From Corylus avellana (lineage: Eukaryota; Streptophyta; Magnoliopsida; Fagales; Betulaceae): a stretch of DNA of 64,000 bases. The stretch covers positions 3,172,942 to 3,236,941 of the forward strand of contig NC_081549.1 in the NCBI RefSeq assembly GCF_901000735.1. The letters are read 5' to 3'. Of the stretch, positions 43,481-55,725 are shown one piece after another (positions within the stretch are counted from its first letter, which is position 1; each line of letters starts with the position of its first letter). Position numbers and translations under genes: made by a program. The notes beneath the pieces were generated by a model. The model saw only the letters and a program-made list of their open reading frames with translations, did no database searches and was not told where the DNA came from.

Positions 43481-44504
43481 AAAAATCAGGAATCCAGCCA
43501 TGTAGTTTTAGCATTTATGGACATGTAGTTCTCATTGCCACACCAACATCATGATGTTTGGGTGGTCTCATTAACGGTAACTCATATGTCAAATGTTCCT
43601 AAAGCTGGAAAGAACTATCTTGCATGCCGTTAACAAGGTACTTATTGCTGTTAAACACACCAATCCACGTCAAAAAGGACAAACCTGGATCATCCCCGGA
43701 TGATCTTTAGTGTGGTTTCCAGGCCTAGGTGTACCATCCTTCATCTGGAACCTTCTCAGCCTTTGCCACAAGCCCATTACTACGAACTTCGAACTCTTCA
43801 TATTCCCTATGCAATGCAGTTAGTAGCATACTTGCAATAAGAACATGATATACACAGTAAATCCTAGTACTATAAAAATAATTAAATGAAAACCTTCCTG
43901 CCTTCCTAGCTCTGCGATCTTTGACAATTGACAAATGATGGATGAACCTTGTCCTTTAAGTAGTCGATCTTCTGTGCAAAGTACCATTCTCGGGCTCTAA
44001 GCTCAGTGCTGTATTTCTTGCATAAAGGAACCCGTTTTCTGGCAAATTCTGATGTTTCAGACAAAGCTTCAAAAGTCAACATAGCAGCTCCATCATCTGA
44101 ATCATAGCAAGAAACTTTGTCTACTGGGTAGAGTCTACTGCAAGAATGGATAAGATAGTATTGGATATGACAAGTGGAGGCTCCTTTAAAGGGTCACCTG
44201 TACTGACAAAAATGTCAAGAGCAGCCAACTGAGATGGCTCTCCTTCTCAGTCACATCTGTAGACCATTATGAAAAATTAAATTTAGAGCTCCAAAGATGA
44301 GAATCTTAAAGAAGTCGGAAACATTTTAGAAGTTAAATAAGAGAGATGAAAACTACCTCAAAGTCAGTCTGTCAAGATATGTCTAACGGTTCACAGGAAT
44401 TCATTTTGGGAAGTGATCCAATATCCATGACATTGCAAACCATATCTCACAAATCACAGATACTAAACACAAAGCATAGGCATTGGGGACAGGATTTGTT
44501 ATAT

Positions 44505-45030
44505 GGTAATGACTTGGACGAAGAATTAACAGATTGGTATTGCATTAAACTTGATGCCGAATCTCCAGGGGAGATAACAAATATTTCTCCGTTTTGGAAA
44601 AGATATGCTCTAAAACGGTCCAGTGTTGAAGCCGTAGGCCAATCTACATACTATTTTGGTGGCTATCGTCATTCTGATTCTGCTCGATCACACGATGTCT
44701 CTAGTTTTTGCATTAAGACACGAAATCAGTTGTCTGCGATGCCTTCCATGATAGTTCCAAGAATCGAAACTCACACTTTCGTGCTTGATGACAAGATATA
44801 TGTTCTCGCCGGTCATCATGATCATCCGGGTGCGCCTTAAATTGAAGGCTATGATCCCAAAACTGGAGAGTCTAAGGCCTTGCCTCATCTTTCATCTCCT
44901 CTGGGATATAGATTTATTTGTGCAGCTCTTGAGAATCCAAGCAGGATTTATTGTACAGAAAAGGAGAGGACAACAGTGTTTTATCACTATGACTTGCTGG
45001 AAGAGTGTTGAATCACGCTTAACGAGTACT
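44505..45030 (+). pseudogene. Kelch-propeller protein, copy C (fragment)
   Basis: Starts abruptly at GGTAATGACTTGGACGAAG (the [11 protein letters not shown] point of copies A and B) and runs to the LEECWI region. It lacks both the N-terminus and the C-terminal half. GAA of copy B is TAA here after GHHDHPGAP (44,838-44,840), and later sequence has deletions (around 44,945). It lies head-to-head with the CesA relic. It is closer to copy A (NDLDEE, SARSHDVSSF) than to copy B. Confidence 0.9.
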
Positions 45031-46466
45031 CCTGGGTTTCCAGTTTCTACAAAATGTTTATAACCTTCTCGATGGATTGAGACTGATTTCTTTGTTTACA
45101 TTTGTTACGACACTTTCGGGTAAGGGATTGATGTGAAAGCGTGCTATTAGTGGTAGGTTGTATTTTGTGTTCAACAGTTAATGTTGAATTGGTAACAGAA
45201 GCAAGGAGAAAACAAGGAATGAGAGTATTGAGATCATTTCATGAGTAAAATTAGATTTAACAAATTTAAAGGTGTACGTTGTTATATGATGAATATAAAA
45301 TGACGTGACATCATTTCTACCATTATATGCAATAAAACAAAATCTTAACCATAAAAGTTAAGACCCTATCCCCGTTACTTAATCTAGCGAAGTCCCGATA
45401 AACATACTAAGGTTAGGCTGCAGCTGGATTTATGTCATAAATTAGATCAACGGCTGGGATATGACATAATTACCTAATGCAGATATAGGTATCATCATTA
45501 TGTAACATATTTACATGATACACTCAAACAATTCTTGTTCCTTGTCAGAGTACAGTTGTAGCTGACGCAAGGAATAGCGTATTTACATCAATCATTTCAA
45601 AAACATCTTGCTTCCATTCCCAAAAGAAAAAACAAGGATTGATCAGAATAATTTCGTACCCTTTCTTCATCTGCATATTCATCAAAATCAGCTCAATAAT
45701 TTATCCAACCAAATGATAGAAACTATGCATACCGCGGAAGTAAAATTTGGGCTGCAGATCCTACAACCATGGGTAATTGAATACATTGGAAACAATAATA
45801 TCTTACCACCACGGGTTAGTTTAGGAAATGGCAATAACAAAATAGTATTGGCTTTATAGTGTAACCTATTTCATATCTGCAGTCTTTCTGAAAGGATTTG
45901 TTGCGGTGCATTTTCCGAAATCTAATCTGTGTTAAAATCATAAACTGAGCCACAGTTTAGTTGGCTAAAAGCAATCAAATCTCAATTTGCTGCAAAAATA
46001 TGAAAGAGTCCAAAATGATAACCATTTTTTTTGGGTCACACATGCACCTAGTGGATTGAAACCTATTCTCACTCTCCACTCCCTAGTTCAAGTGCCATTT
46101 GAGCATAAGCTCACTGGCCCAAAATGATAACCGAACAGTATATGCAAAAAAAGTTGTCAGTAATTTTATCCCAATTCTAACTAACCCTCTTACATCAATT
46201 AACTGTATAGTGGCAATTCATACACTCAAACTGTACATAAGTTTGCTTTGAATTACTTGTAGTAGCTTACTTAAAACAACACCCATTCATAGTGGGGAAA
46301 ACCCTCTTCATGCAAAGAAGATATAATAAGTCATAACATGTTTGATGCATTTACAAAATCATCTTGATAGAAAAGCAGTAAGTTCTAACCATTAAAAAAA
46401 ATTCAGGATAGCTGCTTGATTACCAATGCAAATGCAATACTTGCAATAGAATATTAACAAAAATGC

Positions 46467-46490
<24 letters not shown>
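45031..46490. other. Intergenic, no gene seen
   Basis: No recognisable frame. An (AG)n microsatellite lies at 46,467-46,492, directly next to the last CAP-D2 relic exon. Confidence 0.65.
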
Positions 46491-46498
<8 letters not shown>

Positions 46499-46502
46499 AT
46501 AC

Positions 46503-48362
46503 CTTTGCCTTGACCTGGTACTGCTTTTAGTGGATGCAGGAACATTGCAGTTTTGATCTTTCATGCTGCTTTTCATAGCTCTGGATTTGGAGGCCCCTGT
46601 AAATGATAATAATTCAATGCAATTGTACAGGGAAAATAAATAAGTAATATAAAAGGTTCTTCATGTTGGATAGAGCTTAAACTACCTCTGATTTAACCTT
46701 TGGTGATTGAACTTCATTTTCAGCTGGTTCTGACTCTGTCAACTCACTGGAAGCACCAGAATATTCATCTGACTCAACAGATTTAGGTTTTGATGAATCA
46801 TTTATAGGCTGAGACATTCCTTCAGTGGATGGATAAATGACTTCACCCTCTGTTTCATCTATTAGAAACTCAAGGTTAGACGCCAATTACCCCATTTCAG
46901 CAGCATATAATCACAAGCATGGAACAAAATATTTCAAACAAAACATTCATTTTAAGAAGTATAATCATGGTCATATAGCCATTGTAACCATTGCAAAATA
47001 AATGAATTAGGTATTTTTCTGAAGTGGAAGAAACCTATTCCAGCTTCTACAGAATTCAATCCTTGAGATTGACTTTTAATTTCCTATAGGCTTATATTCA
47101 TCTCCAACTTCGTAAGTAAATAATTGATGACATTTGCCCGTTTTGTGATTGTTAGCTCTAGGTTCTCCTTGATTTGGAGATATAGAGATACCATTCTCTT
47201 CATGCTCATGTAGACCATAGTGTTATATCATATGTTATCTCACATTTTCAGTCAAAAGTACAGATGCTTGCTGCCACCTTAACTTCAGCTGCCATACTCA
47301 TCCAAATCTAAAAGGCAAGTTATAATATATTGTTTGAAATTTAAATCTATAGACCAGTTTAGAAGGGTTGTGCTGTTATCTTATCATGCATTTGAATGAC
47401 AATGAGATAATTAACAAATATAAGGTTCTGTTAAAGAAAAGAATGGAAATTTATATTTAGACTACTAAATATGCTCGAAAATTTATATTTAGACTACTAA
47501 AAAGTATATTTCATTAACACTGATGGAAAAAGGGTTAAAATTATTCATAGTGATAAAGCATGACGTGGGAAAAGAATATGATGACACGTCCACTGAATAT
47601 CAGAGTCCCTAACAATGCTGTTAAGACACTAATCTTTACTTGACTATATGATGCATCATAGGAAACCTCATTGCAGCAAACTATAATGAACTATGCTTCA
47701 CTACTATATGCTTCCTGGAATACAGCCGTTGCTGTATCATCATTCATCTATATGACACTAATAAAAAGACGGTAATCAATTTTTCCAGCGATGTTATTTA
47801 AAGCTTCTACATAGAGATCTACAGGAACCATGAAGAAGAGAGTAATAAGAAATTCATATTAAAACATAGCAGAAGTTAATTGCAGTAACCTACAGCAGTA
47901 TCAGATTCTGCACTTTCTTCCCCAGTGTTCCCAGCAACTGCAAAACCTTTCAAGGTACAAACTTTCTGTTGATGAATTCGGGCATTTCTTGCACCACTTC
48001 CTGCTCCTTCTTTTCCATGTTAAATTTATTAAGTTTATCCTCAACTCCTCAATGCACGATTTAAGTTCTGGTTTTGCAAACTTCTTAGTCTGTTTCCTCA
48101 CCGCACCAAAAAAAAAAAAAAAAAAAAGGAAAAGAAAGTGAGTTCTTAGAAAATGTATCTTGAATGCTTTGAATGACATGATGCAAGCAAAACAAATAAT
48201 TCAATACCTTGTTTATTATATTCTTGAAATGGTCAATAACAGAATCCTCTGATAGGGAATGTTCATAAGTCTTGAATGATTCCATAAGCTTTTTAATTCC
48301 TTTTTCAGTGAATGCCGGCTGAGAGAGGCAGTAAGAAATATATTCCCATTGTGTGATATCTT
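46503..48362 (-). pseudogene. Condensin subunit CAP-D2 C-terminal pseudogene
   Basis: The minus strand holds: 48,362-48,208 (ITQWEYISYCLSQPAFTEKG, KLMESFKTYEHSLSEDSV, DHFKNIINK, GT donor); 48,105-47,885 (KKFAKPELKSCIEEL, then MEKKEQEV, ARNARIHQQKVCTLKGFAVAG, EESAESDTA); 46,858-46,682 (DETEGEVIYPSTEGMSQ...ASSELTESEPAENEVQSPKVKSE); 46,600-46,503 (ASKSRAMKSSMKD...TRSRQR). This matches my memory of the tail of plant condensin-1 subunit CAP-D2. Two one-base shifts in the second block (after IEEL, and after QEVV) break the frame, and all upstream HEAT-repeat exons are missing. It is probably a relic moved along with the neighbouring duplicated pieces. Confidence 0.75.
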
Positions 48363-48934
48363 CAGCAAAAAAGTAGTTCCGTTAGTTACTGAAAGTTACA
48401 TTTGTTCATTTATAAAAGCAGAAAATAGCTAAAATCCAAGTAGACTTTTGTTCTAATGAGTTAGGACAAAGCCATTCATATTTACCACAAAAAAAGGTAA
48501 AAAAATGTGGCCTGTGGAAAATTCAGAAAATGATAAACTTAAGGTAAAAATGAGAAGCAATTTATCAAAAAAAAAAGGTAAAAATGAGAAGCAGCTGCCC
48601 ACATTACATGCATGCTGTAACAGATAACAAAATATTTCAACAAAACTAGGAGTGAAATGAGAACCTCCTCATGCTAAAAAGATGTGCATGTCCTATCCTG
48701 TGGATAAGACTCAAATGGACATGGATGAAATCAGTAAGAGTAGATTGAAAACTCATGCTTAAATTCTAGTTACAGCTACTCATGCTCAAATTCTAGTTAC
48801 AGCTTTCAACTGGCTCACATGATTAACTGAATAGAAAAAACAAGGTTATCAATATGGACCAACAACATTATATGTATGAAAAGAATCTGCTATACAATCT
48901 AACAGATTATTTTTAAAAAAGCAGAGAGACAAAC

Positions 48935-49262
48935 TAGATTTTTTTTATTTTTATTTTTTATAAGTAACCGGAATATCCATTAAAGTGCAAAAGCCGCAAC
49001 TCAAGTACATGGAATATACATTTCTTTTATAAGTAATGTTTACACCAAGCTAGAAAGAGAGAATAAGTCAAGAAAATCATGAAAACTAGGCAAATTAAGA
49101 TCTAAAGCAGCTGTCCAATAGTAAAGAGTTTTGAAAAAATAAAAAAATGACTTAAGTTCCGCCATTGTCCGCTCATTGTCTTTAAAACTTCTATCATTTC
49201 TTTCTCTCCAAAGACACCACAAAAGGCAAGACGCCAAGTATTTAGCTAGACCTTATTCAAAT
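48935..49262 (-). mobile_element. 3' end of a LINE (non-LTR retrotransposon)
   Basis: The minus strand encodes MASCLLWCLWRERNDRSF then DNERTMAELKSFF and FHDFLDLFSLSS, the familiar C-terminus of plant LINE reverse-transcriptase proteins (after the zinc-binding RT domain). A 3' end of TAAAAATAAAAA type follows at 48,940-48,962. The 5' part is absent, as is usual for LINE insertions. Confidence 0.82.
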
Positions 49263-50610
49263 CCCCAAACTTGAGCTTGATTTGAAATTTCTTTCAAAAT
49301 AAAGTCACTAATTCCTTACAAGAAAGTAAATACTTACCAAGTTTGACCCAGTTTTAAGTTTGATGAGAAGTGACTTGGAAAATATGTTTCCTAACATCTA
49401 GTACAGGGGCCATTTTTAAAAACATCACGTGATCAACTCTCTATGATTCAACCAAATGAATATCAAAGAATAGTTCATCCAATAGTAAAGATGTATTAAG
49501 AAGGCCGAATCTACAAAAATATCTTTGAGATTCATGCAAACCAACCAAATAACTCCTATCAGTTTAGTACACTGTGTGCACTTCATAGGTCTAAAATTAG
49601 ACTTTGAGGAAAAGACTACTTTCAAACTGCATTAGAAGGGTTTTGTCATTTCAATTTTTTGGCCTGACCTATGTCGGGAAGATTAAATGATCAGACCAAG
49701 TAAGAAGAATGTATGCCAAAAGCCTATGGACTTACAACTTCAAGCCAGTGTTGCAGGGCTAATTTCTGAGCCTTCTCATCCTTAGATAAACCTTTTCCAA
49801 CCAACAAATACATGAGAGTTTATGCTGTTAGTGTAATGTTTCTAACAACACCTTTTTTCTTTTCCCTAAATTTGTAAGGTAGTAACTAAGTACCTTGGCA
49901 AGTCTTGTCCAGCCCGTGCCCACTGTGACACAAAAGTTTCTGGTTTCTCAATGTTGAAGAAAGATAACAGCTACGTTTAAGAGAAGCAAAGTCTAAGGCC
50001 TTCCACCTGTGGCAATTTGAATTGAATTCAGAAACAAAGGTTGAAAACACCTAAAAATGAAAGAAATTGAGATAACTCTTGTAGACTTTCTCAACCATAA
50101 CTGCACAATCTGCAAGGTTCCGTCTAGTCCGATAAAAAGTAAAGATGGCTCTGTAGCTGCTATCAGTGTTTCAGATTCTGTAACTCCCAATTTCTGGCAG
50201 TTGGCACAATTCTTCCCGCATATATCTACAGCTTCAACTTCCCACTCCACTCTCTAATTCCAGGCAGCATAGTGCTTTTGAAACTACTTGATACTACACT
50301 ATGGACAACGACAATTTCAAACATTGACTTTTCTACAAGAATTTCAATGGATTTTTACAAACAAATACATGACTTCGCGAATAGCTGTACTGAGAAGAAT
50401 ACCAAAAAGAAAAAAAAAAAAAAAAAAAAAAAAGAAAAAAAAAGGTGATCCAAGGAAAAAGAATCACAATTCAAATCAGAGTGTATGTTGGGTCATCATC
50501 TCAACCGAAAGCACTCTCATACTTGTCCCAGGCAATCTAGAACTTCTCAGCAATATTTTTGCAGTCCAACGAGCAGTGAGTCAGGTTGTTGACTTGCTCC
50601 TCTAGCCTGC

Positions 50611-50761
50611 TTATTCGTCTGCAACTTGTGACGGCTGTGCTTTCTCACTTCCAGCGCCTATGGAGGTACTTGGTCTGGGAATTTGAGAACTGGTTATGGG
50701 CTTCTGCAACAGCTTCAGAGCAGCCATGATCTCAGCAAATGTGGGTCTCAATTTTGGATCT
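50611..50761 (-). pseudogene. Raf-like MAPKKK last exon, copy B
   Basis: Partner of 1,254-1,404: AG acceptor, DPKLRPTFAEIMAALKPLQ, and a stop (TAA here, TGA in copy A). Upstream exons are not seen before the assembly gap at 51,124; some could lie in the gap. Confidence 0.68.
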
Positions 50762-51123
50762 CTAAAATGTTAGATGGATCAATTGTCAGAACTGCAGAAA
50801 ATGAATTTTGAAGTATATTGGATACACTGCAATAAGAAGATCATGTTACCCATAGGAAAAGACGTAGGTGGCCACGAGTAGAGAGGTGCATTTGCAAAGA
50901 TAGTCCATCATTAATGGGGAGTAATCAGAAAGGATGAAATGTTTTTGAAAGAAATTATAGAACCAAATATGCTTTAAAGAACTGAGATTAAATTCAATAA
51001 CATTTGCTCTGCTCTCAGCATTCTTATGGCTCCAAATAGCATAAAGTGGAAGTTTCATCAGTGACATTCAGTAGAATAGACATGGGAATAACTGTTGAAA
51101 TCAATATCATTTTCCATTAAATT

Positions 51124-51223
51124 NNNNNNNNNNNNNNNNNNNNNNNNNNNNNNNNNNNNNNNNNNNNNNNNNNNNNNNNNNNNNNNNNNNNNNNNNNNNN
51201 NNNNNNNNNNNNNNNNNNNNNNN
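51124..51223. other. Assembly gap (100 N)
   Basis: Exactly 100 N, the conventional unknown-length gap. In copy A the interval between the same flanking points is about 7.6 kb (1,790-9,380) and is filled by the gypsy element and AT-rich DNA. Confidence 0.99.
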
Positions 51224-51289
51224 CTTTCTTCTCCGCGCCTCCATGAATGAACCCTAAAATTTCAGATCTTCATTGTTCTCCTTACAGCC

Positions 51290-52410
51290 ATGGCCGACTC
51301 CCTGGCTAAGCGACGCCTTTCGATCTTTTACAAATCAACAACTTATCCTTATCCACTCATATCTATTTCTCGTCCTAGTTCTCGTCCTTGTTACGAGATA
51401 GTTTTCTGTATGTCTTTTTGGCAAGGTAAGGACTTGGACGAAGAATTAACAGATTGGTATTCCGTTAAACTTTATGCCCAATCTCCAGGGGAGATAACAA
51501 ATATTTCTCCGTTTTGGAAAGGGTATGCTCCAAAACGGTCCAGCGTTGAAGCCGTAGGCCAATCGATATACTATTTTGGTGGCTACCGTCGTTCTGATTC
51601 TACTCGATCACGCGATGTCTATAGTCTTTGCATTAAGACGCGAAATCGAAATCAGTTGTCTGCGATGCCTTCCATGATAGTCCCAAGAATTGAACCTCAC
51701 ACTTTCGTGCTTGATGACAAGATATATGTTCTCTCCGGTCATCAGGATCATCTGGGTGCGCCTGAAATTGAAGCCTATGATCCCAAAACTGGAGAGTCCA
51801 AGGCCTTGCCTCATCTTCCATCTCCTCTGGGATATAGCTTTATTTGTGCAGCTCTTGAGAATCCAAGCAGGATTATCGTTGCTTCTCCAACAGAAAAGGA
51901 GGAGGAGGAGACAGCAGTGTTTTATCAATATGACTTGCTGAAAGAGTGTTGGATCTCGCTTCAGGAACGCAGGTTACACTTTTTGTGTCCTCTGGGAGAT
52001 CTCCCAGAAGGTGGAAATGCTGTCACGGCAGGAAATAGTCTCTACTGGGTAACTAGTGACAAGACAAAGCTGCTGGCCTACGTGGTAGATGACAACTTGT
52101 GGCTGTTAGGGTCTCTACAAGGTCTTGGGATTTCTTTTGTTGAAGAAGTTGGCTATGATGGGCCCAATCCTTTTAGTTTTATCCATTTGGAGAACGAGAG
52201 ATTCTGCTTAATTGGTAGTGATTCGAATTCGGAGGTTCTGTGTTTCATTATTGAGGTTTATCACAGGAATTTGGATGTTGATCGGAATCCCATTGACAAG
52301 AAACTGGATTGTTATCGGAAACCTGGTGACAAGAGATTGGAAATTTCAGTAGTGTCCATGCATACATATAAGACGAAGTGGACCTCTCACGTAAGAGGTT
52401 GCATTTTACT
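51290..52410 (+). CDS. Kelch-type beta-propeller protein, copy B (full-length frame)
   Basis: A 374-codon frame from ATG 51,290, preceded by the leader also shared with copy A. It has kelch-like blades: SIYYFGGYRRSD, AMPSMIVPRIEPHTFV then LDDKIYVLSG, PEIEAYDPKTGESKALPHLP, VFYQYDLLKECWISL, NSLYWVTSDKTKLLAYVVD and NERFCLIGSDSNSEVLCF. No F-box is visible at the N-terminus. At 52,411 a GTAAGT donor precedes the stop. Splicing to 54,575-54,618 (after TTGCAG) would replace the last residues with GKYVDSEKKSSKKE, in frame, and end at a further donor-like GGTATT. The substrate or partner is unknown; kelch propellers usually bind proteins. It may be the functional member of three copies. Confidence 0.75.
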
Positions 52411-52791
52411 GTAAGTCTTGCTCTCTCGATATATATATATATTTCTGTGTGACATTTTGGCTACAAGAAATGTGTACACATAAAGCCGTCTTCAAAATAT
52501 GATTGATAAGAGATATCTCTTTGATAAAAGTGTACACTTTGAGCTACCTTTTATGAAGTGGAAATACATTTGATATCTCTATAAATCATCAGGTGTTACA
52601 CATAAAGAAGTCTTCAAAATACTAAAAATCTAGATAAGTTTGCTGCCTTTCTTTTTATCCATCCCCTCTCCTATGGGCAGGGCTCTTGGAAAAGAAATGT
52701 GTGTGTCAAATTTTTGTGTATTTCCATGGCTTCATGTATTGTACAATGGATTTTCTGAATTGAGTTATTAATTGTAGGGATTTGATAACCT

Positions 52792-52988
52792 CCCTAACTC
52801 CCTAAGGGGGTTGGCTCTAGTGGTAAGGGCCTTTGTCTTGATGGCATCCCATCATGTCTAAGGTTTGAATCCCTTTAGATGCAAACATTTCCTTGGGGCC
52901 ACGCTCAAGTCCGGTGTTTACTTGACAAGTGTAGGTACACAAATGGTCCTGCGTCGGAGGGATTCCCCAACTTATAAAAAAATAAATA
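52792..52988 (+). mobile_element. tRNA-derived SINE
   Basis: Box A-like GGCTCTAGTGGTAAGGGC and box B-like AGGTTTGAATCCC, then a body ending CGGAGGGATTCCCCAAC and an A-rich (AAAT)n tail. It is the same family as 55,101-55,367. Possible short target repeat GATTTGAT on each side (52,769 and 53,011). Confidence 0.8.
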
Positions 52989-55082
52989 AAATAAATAAAA
53001 AATTATTGTGATTTGATCATCAAAATGAGCATGTTTGCAAATAAATAATTAATAGGGGGAAAGGTGATAGCTAACATAATTGAAAGTTTGATTCATAGTT
53101 TTTGATTTGGATGAGTAATATTATTTAATTATTTTCAATAATTTTTCTAAGGAAATCTTATGAATGGCCTTAGTTTTATTTATTTTTGGTTTATGACTTT
53201 TTCTTCAACTAATGAGGAGATCGAAAATTTCAAAAATTAGTGACTTTATTTAGAGGAAGGACTATACATCTCAATTGCATTAATCAAGCAATAGCTAGAA
53301 ACCTTTGTCAACAAAGCATGCAGCTAGAATTGTGGATTTCTGGCAGTTTATAGTCTTATAGAAGGTGAGCTTGTCGAAGTATGGTCGCTTTTGGAAAGCC
53401 TTTTGATAACTCCTAAACATATCATTGTTTGCCTAGTTCCCAAGCGACCCAACAACAAACAGAACTCAAACAATCCAACAACAAAAGTCCTATGACAACC
53501 AAGAAAACCCCTCAATACACCAAAAGCCCTACAACAAACAACCCAACATCACACGAAGGATTCAGCGCTTAAAAGCATGAAACTCCCCATCCCTATGAAG
53601 AACCTAGACCAACCGGTAAACCTGCCACGACGAGAGCAGCTGGAAGGAACTAAACAACACCCGGCCAGAGAAGACCCAACACGCCAAACTTCAACCAGTA
53701 GGGGCTGGTATGCCTACTGGTTTTGCAGAATTCTAATCTTCAAAATGTTGCCTAATATATGTGAAAGAAAGGAATGTGTTAGTCTCTTCCAAATTTTTGG
53801 TGGTATTTAAGATGGTTGTAGGGAGTTGAGAATTCTTTCTCTTTAACTTTTCAATATTTGTCTACTCCTGCTACTTATCACTTTGCCTTAATATCTGTAT
53901 CTTTCAAGATTATGTTCTATTCCTTTATATGGAATTTCTCTATCAGCTAGTTCTTAAACATATTGCTCTTTAGGCAAGCTTAAACTATTATAATCACTAC
54001 TGGTCCTAGTGTTTATTAGGCCCATTCATGAAATATTGTGCTTGGAGTAATTTGGAGTTTTCCTGCCATCTGGGTAATGGTTATGTTGGTAAGCCTTTTG
54101 CTTTTCTGTGAGGATCTGGCTTCTAGGCCCTGATGTCCCCAATGATGGTCTGTCGAAATTTGCTGTTTTTGCGGTGGGTTTTGGCTATCATCTTTTTGCT
54201 CTGCTTCCTTGTTTTCTGTGTTTCTCTTTAAATTTCATTACAGAAATCTGACAAACAATCTGAATATATTGTCCTGAGCATGCCAATTAGTGGCATCTTA
54301 TTAGCCTCTAGAGTCTGTCAAAAAAGAAATATGGAAAGGGCGGGCTTATAGTTTTTGCAGAAACTTTATGTGTAAAGGGTAAATAGCTTCCAATTAAATA
54401 TGTGCTCCTTTTTACCTTGTTAAAGCTTTTTTATAGGACCTGTGTTGTTGCTATCAAATTTTTCCCTTATCCATGCTCTTAACCCTGCTCTAGGGGGAGC
54501 TTATTTGATGCGCACATAAGAATGATACTGCTGTTAGTCTTTTGTGGAAGTGCTAATGGGTGTTAAACTTGCAGGGGTAAGTACGTAGATTCAGAGAAAA
54601 AGTCAAGCAAGAAGGAAGGTATTCCCCATTTCATGTTCTTATGCAAGCACTTTATATCATGACATTGTCCAATGCTCTCAGAGGAATATGTTTTTATTTT
54701 TTCCTTCTTCTTTTCATGAGGACCCTGAATATTTATTGTGGCTCCTGTTGTATAATTCCATTTTAGAACATTATTATCTACAATATCCTGAATAATATGT
54801 CTGCTTGATATACATTTTTGGCAATGTCTGCACCCATGGCCATTCTTCTATAAGTGATGAACAGAAGTAGGTAATGGTCATAAAATACACATTTCCAATG
54901 CCTAGAAATCCAATTAAGTATGTGTTCCTTTTTACCTTGTTAAAGATTTTCTATTTTCCCCCGTTGCTTCTATTTTTGTCATTTTGTGTAAAATAATTTT
55001 CTCTGGTTAACAGCTTTTTCATTTTCATTTACTCATTAATCCTTCTTTTTTTTTTCGATATTTTTCTTCGCTAAAGCGATAG
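52989..55082. other. Kelch B downstream intron/intergenic DNA
   Basis: It includes the candidate second kelch exon at 54,575-54,618. Most of 52,365-54,785 is missing from copy A, where the CACTA-like element sits. No further gene is recognised; a 77-codon frame at 53,577 has no support. Confidence 0.55.
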
Positions 55083-55100
55083 GATTTATTATTCATTTTA

Positions 55101-55367
55101 ACCCCTAGGGGTTGGCCCAAGTGGTGAAGGCCTTGGTCTTGAGGTTTGCTCCCTTCAAGGTCCAAGGTTCAACACCTCATGGGTGCAAACAATTTTTTGG
55201 GGTCATCCCCTGGTGAAAACCCAGCGACTTAACTAGTTCTGTGTAGGGAAACTTCCTACGATGCGGTGCACGAAACTGGGGTTTACTTAGCAGAGATGGG
55301 TCCGAAGGGCCCTGCCTTGGAGATGTTCCCCGACATAAAAAAATATTAACTAAATAAATAAATAAGA
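55101..55367 (+). mobile_element. tRNA-derived SINE with 18-bp TSD
   Basis: Box A GGTTGGCCCAAGTGGTGAAG and box B AAGGTTCAACACC, body 267 bp, tail with (TAAA)n. It is flanked by perfect GATTTATTATTCATTTTA direct repeats (55,083-55,100; 55,368-55,385). Copy A carries the single uninterrupted target near 14,443-14,460. Confidence 0.95.
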
Positions 55368-55725
55368 GATTTATTATTCATTTTATTTTTTTCTGTTCAT
55401 GCAGATTGATATTATTGGAATAGAATGCCAGACATGTTATGCGGAGGTTGCTGCTACATTGCTACATCTTATATGGAAAATATGTGGTTGAACTTGAAGT
55501 TGGTTTAATTGATTCAAATACTAAACCCTTTTGCCCTGAAGATCTTTTTGCCACGGCATGGTAGATTACAATATCCTAATTACATTTTATGAAAATTTTA
55601 AAGATGTGTACTGAAAATCTGAACCTATAAAATATATGTTGTTGGTACTTTTTGCCATTTTTCTTTGTGGTTTCATAACTCTGATTGTCATTTACAGCTA
55701 TAATATGCCGCTACACCAATTGCAG

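Larger units (their letters stand above)
39864..44262 (-). pseudogene. Cellulose synthase A (CesA) pseudogene
   Basis: Six conserved blocks lie in CesA order: 44,262-43,930 ([41 protein letters not shown]); 43,800-43,683 (REYEEFEV...HPGMIQ); 43,258-43,122 (FLGQSGG...[16 protein letters not shown] donor); 41,997-41,800 ([13 protein letters not shown]); 41,530-41,165 ([37 protein letters not shown]); 40,448-39,864 ([17 protein letters not shown] through GINC and a stop). It is dead. The exons holding the UDP-glucose-binding DCD core are missing. Frameshifts occur at KVPDEG, before MSQ, and at LIINLVG. The TED motif reads IED and QVLRW reads QVLLR. The N-terminal RING and first membrane segments are also absent. 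Catalytic and membrane topology are therefore lost. Confidence 0.93.

Noticed and set aside
39864..44262. A functional CesA gene
   Set aside because: DCD-bearing exons are absent, at least three frameshifts are visible, and TED and QVLRW are altered.
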